DNA of 64,000 nt. Origin: Candidatus Rhodoferax bjergmarkensis (GTDB taxonomy: Bacteria; Pseudomonadota; Gammaproteobacteria; Burkholderiales; Burkholderiaceae_C). Positions 1-8,924 of the stretch are shown in pieces; within the stretch, counting starts at the first letter, position 1; each line of letters opens with the position of its first letter. The DNA lies in the NCBI GenBank assembly GCA_016708345.1, contig JADJFX010000042.1, positions 9,146-73,145 on the forward strand, given 5' to 3'. The notes beneath the pieces are model-generated. The model saw only the letters and a program-made list of their open reading frames with translations, was not told the DNA's origin and did no database searches. A program made the translations under genes and the position numbers.

Positions 1-2019
1 GAGCACGCCATGAACTCGCTGATGGCGTCTGTTGTGTGGGATGAGGCCCGCTTTGGGCTGCCACTTGACCTGGAACGCTTCATGATTGTGGCCACCAGCG
101 ACTTCAATATGGGGCCATGGAAAACAAGGGCCTGAACATCTTCAACACCAAATACGTGCTGGCCAGCCAGCCACCGCCACCGATGCAGATTACGCCAACA
201 TCGGGCGTGGTGGGCCATGAATATTTCCACAACTGGACCGGCAACCGTGTGACTTGCCGCGACTGGTTCCAGCTGAGCCTGAAAGAAGGCCTGACCGTTT
301 TCCGAGACCAGGAGTTTTCGCAGGACTTGTGCAGCGACGCATCCGCCCGGGCTGTCAAACGCATTGAAGACGTGCGCGTACTGCGCACCGCCCAGTTCCC
401 CGAAGACGCGGGCCCGATGGCCCACCCGGTGCGGCCTGACAGCTACCTTGAGATCAACAATTTCTACACCGTCACCATTTTATGAAAAAGGTGCCGAGCT
501 GGTGCGCATGATGCAAACACTGGTCGGGGCCGGGGATAGCAAAACTGGCCGTACCAATTTTGCCAAAGGGCTGTCGCTGTACTTTGCCCGCCGACAGCCG
601 GACCGTCACCTGTGACGATTTTGCGCAAGCGGTGGCAGACGCCAACCCGGACTCCGATCTGGCTTTTTGCTGCCCCAATTCAAGCGCTGGTACAGCCGGG
701 CTGGCACGCCCGGCTCGCTGCAAAGGGCCGGTACGATGCACAGGCGCAGACCTACACGCTGCAATTCAGCCAAAGTTGCGCCCCCACACCAGGCCAGCCA
801 GACAAGGGCCCTTTGTCATTCCTGTCACCTGGGCCTGATTGGCATCAGCGGCAAAGCCCTGCCCTTGCAGGCGGACGGCGAAACCGCCATTGCGGACAAT
901 TTCCTGTTTGTAATGACCAGCGCCAGCGAATCCATCACATTCGTCAATGTCGGGAAGAACCAGTTCCGTCCATCTTGCGCGGTTTTTCTGCCCCAGTGGT
1001 GCTCGATTTCGACCACACCGACGCCCAACCTCTGACCTTGCTGGCTTTCGATACCGACCCCTTCAGCCGCTGGGAGGCCGGACAGCGTCTGGGCCTGCGC
1101 AGCGCTATCAAAGCTATAGCTGGTGACGCAAACTCCACGGGCGCAAGCCAGCTAAACGATGCCTATATTGACGCCATGCGCAGTGTGCTGATCTCGGAAA
1201 AGCTCGACGCTGCGTTCAAGGAGCTGGTGCTCACCCTTCCCTCTGAAGCCTACATTGCCGAGCAGCACGGGGTTGTGGACCCACAACGGATTCACCGGTG
1301 CGCGAAGCCATGCGGGCGCAGATGGCCAACGCACTCAATGTGCGGTGGCAGAAGGTGTTTGAAACCCACAGCGACAGCGGTGCCTACCGCCCCGACGCCT
1401 TGTCAGCCGGGCGGCGCGCGCTGGCAGGCATGGCGCTGAGCCAGCTTACATGCTAGCGGCGCGCACCAGTGGCGATATTGCTTGGCCCGGCCGGTGACTA
1501 TCAGCGCTTCAAGGTGGCGGACAACATGACCGATCGCATCAACGCCCTGAGCGCGCTGGTAAGCAGTGGCCATGCGCTTGCCGCCCCTGCCCTGGAGCAC
1601 TTCTACACCCAGTTCAAGGATGAAGGCTGGTGCTGGACAAGTGGTTTTGCACTGCAGGCAGGGGCTTGCGACCGAGGCGGCGGTGCTGCCTGCTGTGCGT
1701 CAACTGCTGACCCACCCTGACTTCAGCCTTCGCAACCCGAACCGCGCCCGCAGCGTCATCTTCAGCTACTGCAACGCCAATCAGGTGCCTTTCACACCGC
1801 ATGGACGCGACAGGCTATGTGTTCTGGAGCGAACGGGTGATTGAACTCGACGGCATCAACCCTCAAGTTGCGTCCCGACTGGCGCGTGCGCTGGACCGCT
1901 GGAAAAATTGGCCAGGCCTTACCGCAGCGCCGCTCGCGAAGCCATCTCGCGCATTGCGGCCAAGAACGACCTGAGCAACGACGTGCGCGAAGTCGTCCAG
2001 CCGGGCGCTGGCCGACTGA
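1..2019 (+). pseudogene. pepN: Aminopeptidase N, 5'-truncated and frameshifted
   Basis: M1-family zinc metallopeptidase that removes N-terminal residues from peptides in the cytoplasm. The zinc motif HEYFH, followed by NWTGNRVTCRDWF, is encoded near 210-270, and the C-terminal region is recognisable down to the stop at 2017-2019. The window begins inside the gene. The frame changes repeatedly: a base is lost in NMG-AMENKG near 113, one is gained in a T run near 479, and more follow between 540 and 2010. About 49 nt at 1104-1152 match the dispersed palindromic repeat. The indels sit mostly in homopolymers and the next gene is damaged in the same way, so poor sequence is at least as likely as true decay. 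The identification itself is firm. Confidence 0.85.
1104..1152 (+). repeat. Palindromic repeat copy 1 (inside pepN)
   Basis: Starts GCTATCAAA, continues with TAGCTGG and GACGCA, and ends in GGGCGCAAG. It matches the other eight copies in length and in the order of its inverted segments. In the local pepN frame it reads roughly A-I-K-A-I-A-G-D-A, the same frame as the copies at 29714 and 57276. Confidence 0.65.
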
Positions 2020-2070
2020 AAATATATTCCTGTCCATGTTCACCTGTTTATCCATCGAAATAGATCAACC

Positions 2071-3068
2071 ATGAATACCAAAAAATTTTTGACCCGTTAC
2101 CTGGTAGAGCAACAGCGCCGGGATGGACATATTCCGCCAGGATTGCGCCTGCTCACGGAGGTGGTGGCACGTGCTTGCAAGCGAATCAACCCGGGCCGTC
2201 AACAAAGGCTCTTTGGGCGAAGTCATGGGCAGCGCCGACGGCGAAAATGTCGAGGGCGAAATGCAGAAAAGCTGGACATCATTGCCAACGAAGTCTTGAT
2301 CAGAACCCAATGAATGGGGAGGCCATCTTGCGGCCATGGCCAGCGAAGAGATGGAGGTATTTATGTTGTCCCGAATCGCTACCCCGGGGCGAATACCTGC
2401 TGCTGTTCGATCCGCTCGACGGCTCCAGCAATGTGGACGTGAACGTCAGCATCGGCACGATCTTCAGTGTGTTGCTCAAACCCGAAGGCGCAGGCGTGTC
2501 AGAGCAAGACTTCCTGCAATCTGGCTGCAAGCAGGTCGCGGCGGGTTACTGCGTTTATGGACCCCAAACCACCGCTGGTGCTGACTGTTGGAGATGGCGT
2601 GGCCGTATTCACCCTCGACCGGGAGCGGGGTTCTTTCATGCTGACCAGAAACTTGCGCATCCCTGCAGACACACAAGAATTCTCCATCACCTTGAGCAAC
2701 ATGCGACACTGGGACGAACCGGTCAAGCGCTACATCAATGAAGCCTGCAAGGCAAAAGGCCAGGGCAAAGACTTCAACATGCGCTGGGTCGCCAGCGCCG
2801 GTGGCCGATGTTCACCGCATACTCACCCGCGGCGGCATTTTCCTGTACCCGTGGGACAAACGTGACCCCGAAAAAGGCCGGCAAGCGCGCCTGATGGACT
2901 GGGGCAACCCCGATGGCTTGGTTGGTGGAAACAAGCCGGTGGTGCCGCCACCAATGGCAAGCAACGGATTTTGGACATCCAGCCTGACAAACTGCACCAG
3001 CGCGTGAGCGTGATGCTGGGCTCAAAAAAGAAGTCGATCGTGTGACCTCATACCACGGCACGATATAA
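2071..3068 (+). pseudogene. fbp: Fructose-1,6-bisphosphatase class 1, frameshifted
   Basis: Gluconeogenic/Calvin-cycle enzyme hydrolysing fructose-1,6-bisphosphate. The start (ATG 2071, MNTKKFLTRYL) and the metal-binding core FDPLDGSSNVDVN near 2408 are clear, as are GIFLYPWDKR near 2835 and a C-terminus DRVTSYHG ending at the TAA at 3066-3068. Successive pieces lie in different frames, with breaks near 2200, 2300, 2370, 2480, 2560, 2800, 2880 and 3030. Total length (about 332 codons) fits an intact class 1 enzyme carrying scattered 1-nt indels rather than deletions. This is a central metabolic gene, so sequence error is a strong alternative to pseudogenisation. Confidence 0.85.
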
Positions 3069-3080
3069 TTTCGCGCTTGT

Positions 3081-3156
3081 GCCGGTGTAGCTCAGTCGGT
3101 AGAGCAGCTCATTCGTAATGAGAAGGTCGGGTGTTCGATTCATCTCTCCGGCACCA
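3081..3156 (+). tRNA. tRNA-Thr (CGT)
   Basis: A 76-nt cloverleaf with acceptor strand GCCGGTG and 3' CTCCGGC, discriminator A and encoded CCA. The D-arm is GCTCAGTCGGTAGAGC, the anticodon stem-loop is CTCATTCGTAATGAG with anticodon CGT, and the T-loop contains GTTCGATTC. One T-T mismatch lies in the acceptor stem. The gene is complete on the left side of an integrated element; its 3' half is duplicated at 11081-11126 as the right attachment site. Confidence 0.93.
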
Positions 3157-3161
3157 ATAGA
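3116..3161 (+). repeat. attL, 46-bp direct repeat in the tRNA-Thr 3' half
   Basis: The 46 bases from the anticodon loop through CCA and five bases beyond are identical to 11081-11126. Allowing one mismatch (the anticodon G, which is T in attR), the match extends seven bases further upstream. A tRNA 3'-end target and a matching downstream copy next to an integrase gene are the classic signs of tyrosine-recombinase integration. Confidence 0.92.
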
Positions 3162-3162
3162 T

Positions 3163-3207
3163 ACAAGGGTTTGCTGCTATTAAGTTAGTAGTGAACCCTT
3201 TCTTTTA
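3163..3207 (+). terminator. Rho-independent terminator after attL
   Basis: AAGGGTT pairs with AACCCTT, with an inner stem CTGCTA/TAGTAG (one G-T pair), followed by TCTTTT. It lies directly inside the element next to attL and would stop tRNA-Thr transcription from running into the element against its leftward genes. Confidence 0.65.
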
Positions 3208-3213
3208 ATGGAC

Positions 3214-3233
3214 TTACAGACTATTTACAGACT
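3214..3233 (+). promoter_or_regulatory. Left candidate integrase arm-type sites
   Basis: Two copies of TTACAGACT separated by AT. The same tandem pair, same orientation and followed by the same G, is at 10926-10945 near the other end. Its presence near both att sites only suggests binding sites for the integrase N-terminal domain or an excisionase. Confidence 0.6.
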
Positions 3234-3326
3234 GCGGTACATGGTTTTGTACCGTGTAGCCATCAGCGCCAGACGAAAGAAAACCCGCACGCGGCGGGGT
3301 TCGCAACTGAAGTCGGGTCTTAACTT

Positions 3327-3572
3327 CTATGTTGTGCCATGCAGACTGGCAACGCCCCACGGATTACGCCTTACCTCAAAGGATGCCCGGTCAATCAGTG
3401 CCTGCTCTGTCTCACTGGTCTGGCGCATCCAGTGGTTGCAGTCGCCATCACGCAGGCGGGTTATTTCAACGTCAAGTTGTCCGGGTGTCACAACGCGGCG
3501 AATGATGGTCAGGGCGTCATAGGTTGGGTTCGCCGCCTCCAGTGCTGTGATTCTCTTTTCAAGGTTTTGCAT
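3327..3572 (-). CDS. Small coiled-coil protein of the element, unknown function
   Basis: About 81 aa from ATG 3572, preceded by a good ribosome site AGGGAGA at suitable spacing. The N-terminus (MQNLEKRITALEAAN) looks like a short coiled coil; the rest is charged and soluble, with no signal peptide or membrane segment. The frame stays open upstream to 3749, but the ribosome site decides the start. It is the last gene of the leftward cluster, before attL. I do not recognise a family. Head-completion or packaging accessory proteins of phages often have this size and shape, but that is only a guess. Confidence 0.45.
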   Translation of the reverse strand: MQNLEKRITALEAANPTYDALTIIRRVVTPGQLDVEITRLRDGDCNHWMRQTSETEQALIDRASFEVRRNPWGVASLHGTT

Positions 3573-3696
3573 TTGTTTCTCCCTATCGTGGCTTTCCAAT
3601 ATGGTCCCCAACACGGCTCTCGGTACGTTTTCCAGCCATTCTCGGTCACCGTCAGGTCGCCACGGGCGGCACTTCAAGCCCCTGCTTTGGCACCAG

Positions 3697-4188
3697 TCAA
3701 ACATGCGGTGTGCGCTTCGCAGCCTCTTCGGGCTTGGTTGCTGCTTCAAGAACCTTCAGACGCGCGTCAGGCTGTGCATTGTGTTTTGCCTCAATGAAGT
3801 GATGCGGGCAGCGAGTTCGTCAATTTCGGTCACCCGTGCCAGTTGACCTATGGCGGCAATCAGTTGGCTACCCTGCCCCGGTGCAAGTTCTCCAACAGCC
3901 ACGACACCAGCACGGCCCGGCCTTGGTCGGTCAGGTGCCATCAGGCAGCGTTATCGGCTGGGTTGGCTCCACTGGCCTTCAAAGGTGCAATGGCACGCTC
4001 TAAAAGCAGCCTAGCGGCCCCTGTGTCGCCCTCAGCGCCAGCGCCATCAAGCTGTCAAAATCTCAGGCACACGAGCGGCAATGGCGGCGCGGATTTTCGG
4101 CACTTCGCCAGTGCCCGGCGTTCGGCCTTGGGGTTGCCAGATTCGCCCTTTTTCCAACGCCCCGGCGCTCGTTTTTGATTGCGGTCAT
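3697..4188 (-). pseudogene. DUF5681-like phage-associated protein, frameshifted
   Basis: Starts at ATG 4188 (MTAIKNERRGVGK). Reading across frame changes gives GNPKGRTPGT-like text, then KIRAAIAARVPEIL, DTGAARLLLERA, QLARVTEIDELAARI and an Ala/Lys-rich end at the stop 3697-3699. The order (Gly-Asn-Pro-Lys-Gly-Arg motif, helical segment with LLLER, helical tail) is what I know from DUF5681 proteins found beside phage terminase genes. At least four indels are needed. It sits between the VRR-NUC gene and the last small gene. Function unknown; a packaging-related role is inference. Confidence 0.5.
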
Positions 4189-4214
4189 GTTTACCTTCTT
4201 TGTTGTTTCAAGTT

Positions 4215-4577
4215 TCAAAAAACATCCCGGCAGTCGCGGGCAACGAAGGCCACACCACCAGCACCACGGATGCGCTCAAGGAATACGGCTTGCTCTGGTC
4301 GCAGCTTTCCCGTTGGGCCTTTCACTTCTACACCCAGCAAGCGGCCATCACGCATTGCCCCAGCACGTCCGGGCATCCGATAAACCCGAATTTCACCCAG
4401 CGCGTGCCGATACGGGTAGCGCCTGAGGTTCGTCCGTTCGCACCAGACAACAGCAGGATGCGCCCTGAGTGCCTCTAGCACCTCAACCAAAGCCTCGGCC
4501 TCGGGTCGGTCGTTGGTGCGCTTGGTGGGGCTTGTGGCCGCCAAACAGGTCAAAGGCTGGCAGTCGATTAACTTCAT
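4215..4577 (-). CDS. VRR-NUC domain nuclease
   Basis: About 120 aa. The core has hallmarks of the VRR-NUC (PD-(D/E)XK-like) fold found alone in many phages: an early acidic helix (RPEAEALVEVLEAL), then VVWCERTN, then LLGVEVKGPTGKLRPEQ with the catalytic E-x-K, and GGVAFVARDCRDVF at the end. Phage homologues are Holliday-junction-type or structure-specific nucleases. The first 20 residues (MKLIDCQPLTCLAA) read unnaturally; the overlapping frame from the ATG at 4580 gives MNEVNRLPAFDLFGG, which looks more like the true N-terminus, so a single indel near 4510-4530 is likely. The segment after ERTN also lacks the usual Gly-rich stretch. Confidence 0.7.
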   Translation of the reverse strand: MKLIDCQPLTCLAATSPTKRTNDRPEAEALVEVLEALRAHPAVVWCERTNLRRYPYRHALGEIRVYRMPGRAGAMRDGRLLGVEVKGPTGKLRPEQAVFLERIRGAGGVAFVARDCRDVF

Positions 4578-4686
4578 TCATTGGACGGCCTCACTTCTTC
4601 CATACAACTCGTGCGCGTTGCATTTTCAGTTCTCCGTCAAATTGATTGATGCTATCGGTACTACCCAATAAATCGGATTTGTAGAC

Positions 4687-4957
4687 TTACCCATGTTGCC
4701 CACCTTTCAACCCCAACAGATACCGCGTTGCCGTGTTGGCGGCCTCACTGTTGCCATGCTTGTCTGGGTGACACAGTTGCACCAGCGGCGCAGCATGGTC
4801 AGCTCAATCGGTGCAGGGGGCTGGTAGGGCTGGTGCGGTCTCCCTTGCGCTCCAGATAGCAACTCACACAACAGCTTCCAAGGTTGGTCTTGAACGAACC
4901 AGCGGGTATTCGCAGGTCGGGCAAAAGTACCGTTGCACCAGTGAATGATTTATTCAT
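4687..4957 (-). pseudogene. Small Zn-ribbon/HPD-motif phage protein, frameshifted
   Basis: From ATG 4957 (MNKSFTGATV) the pieces in the three frames read RYFCPTCEYPLVRSRPTLE (a CxxC zinc-binding knuckle), then PYQPPAPIELTMLR, then LVQLCHPDKHGNSEAANTATRYLL, ending at TAA 4687-4689. CHPDKH resembles the J-domain HPD signature followed by a helix. Small proteins with this ending are common in replication modules of betaproteobacterial prophages, to my knowledge without an assigned role. Two or three indels are needed to join the pieces. It lies between the primase-helicase and nuclease genes. Confidence 0.45.
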
Positions 4958-5170
4958 TGCAATCACCGCCGAAAAAAACACACGAACCTTCTCCCTATGG
5001 GGAGAGGAGGATTTCCCCGGTTACGGAATTCACCGAAAACGGCGAAAACGGAGAATTTCGGTTATTCAGGCCAGATCCATAACCCCCCTCATTCAAACCC
5101 TAACACTCCACGGGAAACTAGCCCAGTAATTGCCTCTCTGGCGCGTGGGCTCGGCGGTCGGTCGGGCAAG
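4958..5170. other. Spacer between primase-helicase and small Zn gene
   Basis: No gene recognised. It contains a short purine-rich repeat in which CGAAAACGG occurs twice within 20 nt near 5035-5055, and a pyrimidine-rich stretch near 5080-5110. An iteron-like role is possible but unsupported. Confidence 0.3.
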
Positions 5171-7325
5171 TCAGACTAGAGGCACCACGAACCACAGCGG
5201 CTTCAAGCTCAATGCAAGGGCGCAGCGGCGGGGCTCAGACTTGCCGGATATGCCATCCTTGAACATGCCACGAATCGCGCTGTAAACCAGGTTCTGATTT
5301 CCACCTTGGGGCACCTTCACCCGTTGCACATCGGCGGCGCTTGTGTCGACTCGTACCGTGCAGCTTGTTATCGGGTCGCCATGCTCATCAGTGCCCAGCG
5401 TTTCCACTTGCAAGCGAAACAGGTGCGCGTCACCATCGGCACCGTCTTTTGACTTCGCAACCTTCCATTCCCGGCGGTCGTCATCGCGTGAGACTTCCAC
5501 AGCAGCATCCAGCGCAGCAAATAGCGAACTGTGCCCGCGCAGCCCAGCAACGGTGTTTTCCGTGTGGTGAACCAGCACCACCAGCCCACCGTAAAGGCGC
5601 TGCAGTCGCTTGGCACCCTCCAGATTTCGCCCATGTCCTTTGAACTGTTTTCATCAGCAGTTGGTGCGGCTCGGTTCAACGTATCGAGAAGCACCACAGA
5701 ACCAGCAGGCACCACGGCGGCAAGGTCTTATGTCCCGTGGGTCTGTCAGCTTGAACAGTTTGCAGCAACATATTCAGGCCAGCGGGCAGCGTGCGGCCTT
5801 TGTGGGCTTCCATGCTTGGGCGCGTAAGCTTGAACCCGGCTTCACCTTCCAGTGCGGCGTACACCACGGGCGCAGCTTCCACCCGGCAATCAAACCAGCG
5901 CAAACCCTCGGCAATAGCGGCGGCCATGTCCCCAAGGCCAAGAACGATTTACCACTGGAACTGGCCCATACGGCCCAGCCAATCCGTCAGCAGGCAACAC
6001 GCCACGCACGCGCCATTGAAGCGGCGGTAATGCATGAAGGTCAGCACTGCCCAGCAGCTTGTAACGCGGTGCAGGCTTGGGCGGCTCTGTCGCGGCTTCA
6101 ATAGCGCAGCCAGCACGTCGAAACCGTCACGCTGCATCAGGTCGTTGCGTCGAAGTTGTTGGCCTCGCCCTCGGGCATGGCGGCAACAGCGGCTAACATC
6201 GGCGGCAATCTTTGCGGCGTCGGCTTCCTTGCCCATCAGGCAGCAGCACCAGCCGGGCAGCATCATCGTTCTGGCGCAGGGCTTGTTGCCACCTTGCCCA
6301 TGTTGCTGGCACCAAAGCAAACCACGGCAGCCCCGGTCGCTTGCCACACTGCCCACGCCTGCCCGATACCCTCCACGATGTAAACCACGCCACCGGGCAC
6401 CAGTTCGCCCACAGTGAACCAGCCTTGCACCGAATCCCCCGCAGGTTCAATTTCCGGGCTTGTCAGCAGCTTTCAGGTTTGCGGCAACATCGGGCGGCGG
6501 TATCAGTTACAAGGTCGATAACGTGCCATCAGTGGCCATGCACGGCACCACCAACGCCTCGGCCATGCTTTCTCCCATGATGCGCAGCGGGTCACCAGCA
6601 GGCACCACTCGAAGAGCATCAACGGAACCCCGGCGGCTCGCTTCGCTGCAATGTACAGGTGTTGATTTGTAGCAGGCTCACAGCGGTCGTACACCTCACG
6701 GGCACCCATGCGGTGCAGGCTTGCGCGGCGGTTCTGTGGACTTTGTCGTGGGCCTTGTTGGCGCAGGACGTGGGCTTGCGGTGCCATCCTGCCAGCCGTG
6801 GTCACGGGCCATGCCAAACAATGCACCAGCCCCAACACCACCGGGCGCGGTCTTGAAACTGCGAAAAGTAGCGACAGGCTTGGGCGTTGTATGTGTCGGC
6901 TGGGCGCTCCATTGGTTGAAGTCATCAAAGCCACCGCCAGCAACATGAAAAGCCATTCCAGCCTTCACCATTGGTCACGGGGCAGGTCGGAAGGTATCGA
7001 GGTAAAGCGCATCACGTGCGCGGTCGGTGTCATTCGCTTGCATGGTCACCCCATGGCGCATGGTGTACGCGGCCTGTTTCGCTTTTGTCGACCAGGAATA
7101 CAGGGCTATCTTGCGGCTCCAGCCGTTGCACTTCACACGGATAGAAACAGGCTCCCAGCCCAAGTAATCCAAGTCCTTCACGGCGGCGGCAAAGTCGCCA
7201 GCCTTTACCCTCGTTCAACCAGTCGATTTGTGTCAGGTCACGCGCCAGCAGGTCATTCCAATGCCTGTTCAGCGGCGCTTCCACGCGGCGGCATCAGTGG
7301 AGCAGAATGCCGGGCCTTCAAACAT
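5171..7325 (-). pseudogene. Primase-helicase (PriCT/Toprim + RepA-like AAA), frameshifted
   Basis: Start ATG 7325 (MFEGPAFCSTDAAAW). Recognisable blocks in order: an N-terminal region (7325-6975); a primase C-terminal block with GGFDDFNQWSAQ and GALFGMARDHGW (6971-6800); a Toprim-like region with SLRQNDDAARLVLLPD (about 6310-6200); and a RepA-type AAA ATPase with MAAAIAEGLRWFD, YAALEGEAGFKL, VVLLDTLNRAAPTADENS, VLVHHT, GLRGHSSLFAALDAAVEV and REWKVAKSKDG (5930-5400). This is a replication initiator/helicase of integrative elements and prophages. Eight or more frame changes interrupt it. Its start overlaps the preceding small gene by 8 nt, so the leftward genes are an operon. Family assignment is firm; whether it is functional is doubtful. 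Confidence 0.75.
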
Positions 7326-7527
7326 GGGGATTTGTTCCGGGTGTGGTCATTACAGCGCCCCAGACAATCGCCACACACTGCACAGTCAGCACCACAAACA
7401 TGAAGCAAAATTCAGGGTTTGCGCTTGCGTAACGTGCGGCAACAGCTATAAAATCAGTAGCGTATTTAGAGAGTGTTTTTACGAACTGCCCGGCACCACC
7501 CGGGCTTTCGTTTTTGTGGGCGTCCAT
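7318..7527 (-). CDS. Small single-pass membrane protein of the element
   Basis: About 69 aa from ATG 7527 (MDAHKNESPGGAG). Residues about 39-60 (ending FVVLTVQCVAIVWGAVM) form one strong membrane helix; there is no cleavable signal. The start overlaps the stop of the preceding AlpA-like gene as TAATG, so translation is probably coupled, and its own end overlaps the primase start by 8 nt. An in-frame start further up at 7572 would lie inside the previous gene and is less likely. I do not recognise the family. Small membrane proteins at this position in phage elements sometimes act in exclusion or host interaction; nothing here proves that. Confidence 0.5.
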   Translation of the reverse strand: MDAHKNESPGGAGQFVKTLSKYATDFIAVAARYASANPEFCFMFVVLTVQCVAIVWGAVMTTPGTNPHV

Positions 7528-7793
7528 TACAGTGCAACCCCGGCCAATGCCTTGACTTCCGAAGTGCTCCACGCCAGCAGGCCACCAATGCGGCGCGGGC
7601 GTATGGGGCCAGTGCCATCACGCATAGCCCAAGTGCGCAATGTTTGCGGGCGGCGGTTCAGGTAGAACGCGGCTTCGTCGGTTTTCAGGTTGGGGCGGGT
7701 GACTTGCTCCAGCGGCAGGTATTGCCCTGTGAACTGTTGCGGGGCGGTTGCCTCACGCATCGCTTGGATGCTTGAGTGGGTAGCGGTCGTCAT
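7527..7793 (-). CDS. AlpA/excisionase-like winged-helix DNA-binding protein
   Basis: About 88 aa from ATG 7793 (MTTATHSSIQAM), with a good ribosome site AAGGAAA upstream. The C-terminal half carries a MerR/AlpA-type helix-turn-helix: LKTDEAAFYLNRRPQTLRTW, then GPIRPRRIGGLLAWSTSEV, the usual layout of recognition helix, wing and following strand. Proteins of this type in P4-like and prophage elements activate integrase/excision genes or act as directionality factors. It heads the membrane-protein/primase operon, which suits a switch protein for excision and replication. Regulator versus excisionase cannot be decided from sequence. Confidence 0.65.
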   Translation of the reverse strand: MTTATHSSIQAMREATAPQQFTGQYLPLEQVTRPNLKTDEAAFYLNRRPQTLRTWAMRDGTGPIRPRRIGGLLAWSTSEVKALAGVAL

Positions 7794-7968
7794 GGCTTCG
7801 TTTCCTTCCCCCGCCACTAACAACACTAACCCGGCAGGGCATGGAACGAATTGAAAATATCCGCACTTTTTGAGGGCTCACCCCGGAATTAGAAAATCCA
7901 TTCGAATCAACGGCTTACATCAATACAAGCATCGCAAACCGGAATTAATCCCCGGATATTTGGCACTG

Positions 7969-8829
7969 TTAATCTGACGTGCAATACGTTGCAAAGTATT
8001 CATTGAAAGCGTCACGCCACGGAATCAAAACGGGATTGCGATTAAATCGAGAATGAAAGGCTTTCATAACCTGCTCTTTTGCCTTGTCCCCATTGGTTTC
8101 ACCGTGTATCAATTGCGCCAGAACCAACGGGTCCCACACTGCAGATGCACCACCCGCAGTGCCTCGGGCCTTGCGTGCGGGGTGTAGCCAATGCGAACCA
8201 CTCAAATTTTTGGGCCATCGGTCGGCAGACCAGCCATTCACGCCATCGAAAGTAACAGCAATCTCTTTTGTCAGTAGTCCATCCTCCACCGGCCCGGCCT
8301 TGTCAGGCCCCACGCCATCGGATGCGCCTACAGTCTCCACGGGCGCAGGCGTTGCGGGTGTCTGTGCTGGCGCTGCCACGGGCGGCGGTTTTGCGGCCAC
8401 AAGCTCAGGCGGTAGGTTGATATAACCAATATGGGCACACCAAGCGGCGAAAGCCTGCATAGTTACAAGCCCGTCATGCCCTAGAAAGTACGTCCGGTCA
8501 TACAAATTACGCTTAAGAAGTTCAAGCCGTTTTGTGAACTCTGTTTCAGCCTCACGAATTGGAAAACTGTCGTTTGTGAAATGAACCCCACTTCCCATCC
8601 ATGATTGCGGGTGATGCGTCATGTTTTCGGGGTTGATATTCAAAGACAATGCGACAGCTTCCCAAGGCTTCAGCGGCATGTGAATCCAGTGCTTCCAGTC
8701 AATCGGTTGTTTGATAGCCTTTGCAGGCGGGCGGTAACTGTGACGGCCCGACAGTGGGGTTATTGGCTCTGGCGCTTTGCTTATCTGAATTGGCTTGCGT
8801 GCTTGCGGTAGGTTGTTGTTTTGATTCAT
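7969..8829 (-). CDS. Conserved element protein of unknown function (286 aa), downstream of C4-like RNA
   Basis: ATG 8829 with a strong ribosome site (AAGGGG) just upstream. No signal peptide or membrane helix. The N-terminal part holds WKHWIHMPLKPWEAVALSLN, a motif I associate with hypothetical proteins of betaproteobacterial prophages. A Pro/Ala-rich linker spans about residues 145-175, and the C-terminus is basic and aromatic (HSRFNRNPVLIPWRDAF). The intact frame contrasts with the broken genes to its left. The 5' leader folds into a candidate C4-type antisense RNA whose loop can pair with this gene's ribosome site, so its product may be controlled like the P1 antirepressor. Function unknown. 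Confidence 0.65.
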   Translation of the reverse strand: MNQNNNLPQARKPIQISKAPEPITPLSGRHSYRPPAKAIKQPIDWKHWIHMPLKPWEAVALSLNINPENMTHHPQSWMGSGVHFTNDSFPIREAETEFTKRLELLKRNLYDRTYFLGHDGLVTMQAFAAWCAHIGYINLPPELVAAKPPPVAAPAQTPATPAPVETVGASDGVGPDKAGPVEDGLLTKEIAVTFDGVNGWSADRWPKNLSGSHWLHPARKARGTAGGASAVWDPLVLAQLIHGETNGDKAKEQVMKAFHSRFNRNPVLIPWRDAFNEYFATYCTSD

Positions 8830-8857
8830 TGCACCCCTTCAAGGTGTCACTTCAAAT

Positions 8858-8918
8858 AAGAGCCCCAGCAAGCGGGTGAAGGTGCCCGCCTTTCGTCTGG
8901 CCGGACTAGCTGGGGCAA
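8858..8918 (-). ncRNA. Candidate C4-type antisense RNA in the leader of the 286-aa gene
   Basis: Read on the minus strand, GCCCCAGC (8916-8909) pairs with GCTGGGGC (8869-8862), enclosing two hairpins. One is GTC-CCGGCC-type, closed by GTC/GAC. The other is GCGGG/CCCGC with loop CACCTTCA. A T-rich stretch CTCTTATTT follows. Downstream, TGAAGTG and TGAAGGGGTG, the latter overlapping the ribosome site of the gene starting at 8829, are near-complements of the loop. A three-stem antisense RNA upstream of the gene it silences on the same transcript is the arrangement known for C4 RNA of phages P1/P7. The identification is by layout only; no covariance search was done. Confidence 0.55.
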
Positions 8919-8924
8919 AACGGT

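Noticed and set aside
3236..3253. GGTACA/TGTACC hairpin as terminator of the leftward cluster
   Set aside because: Short stem and no T tract on the minus strand; not enough support.
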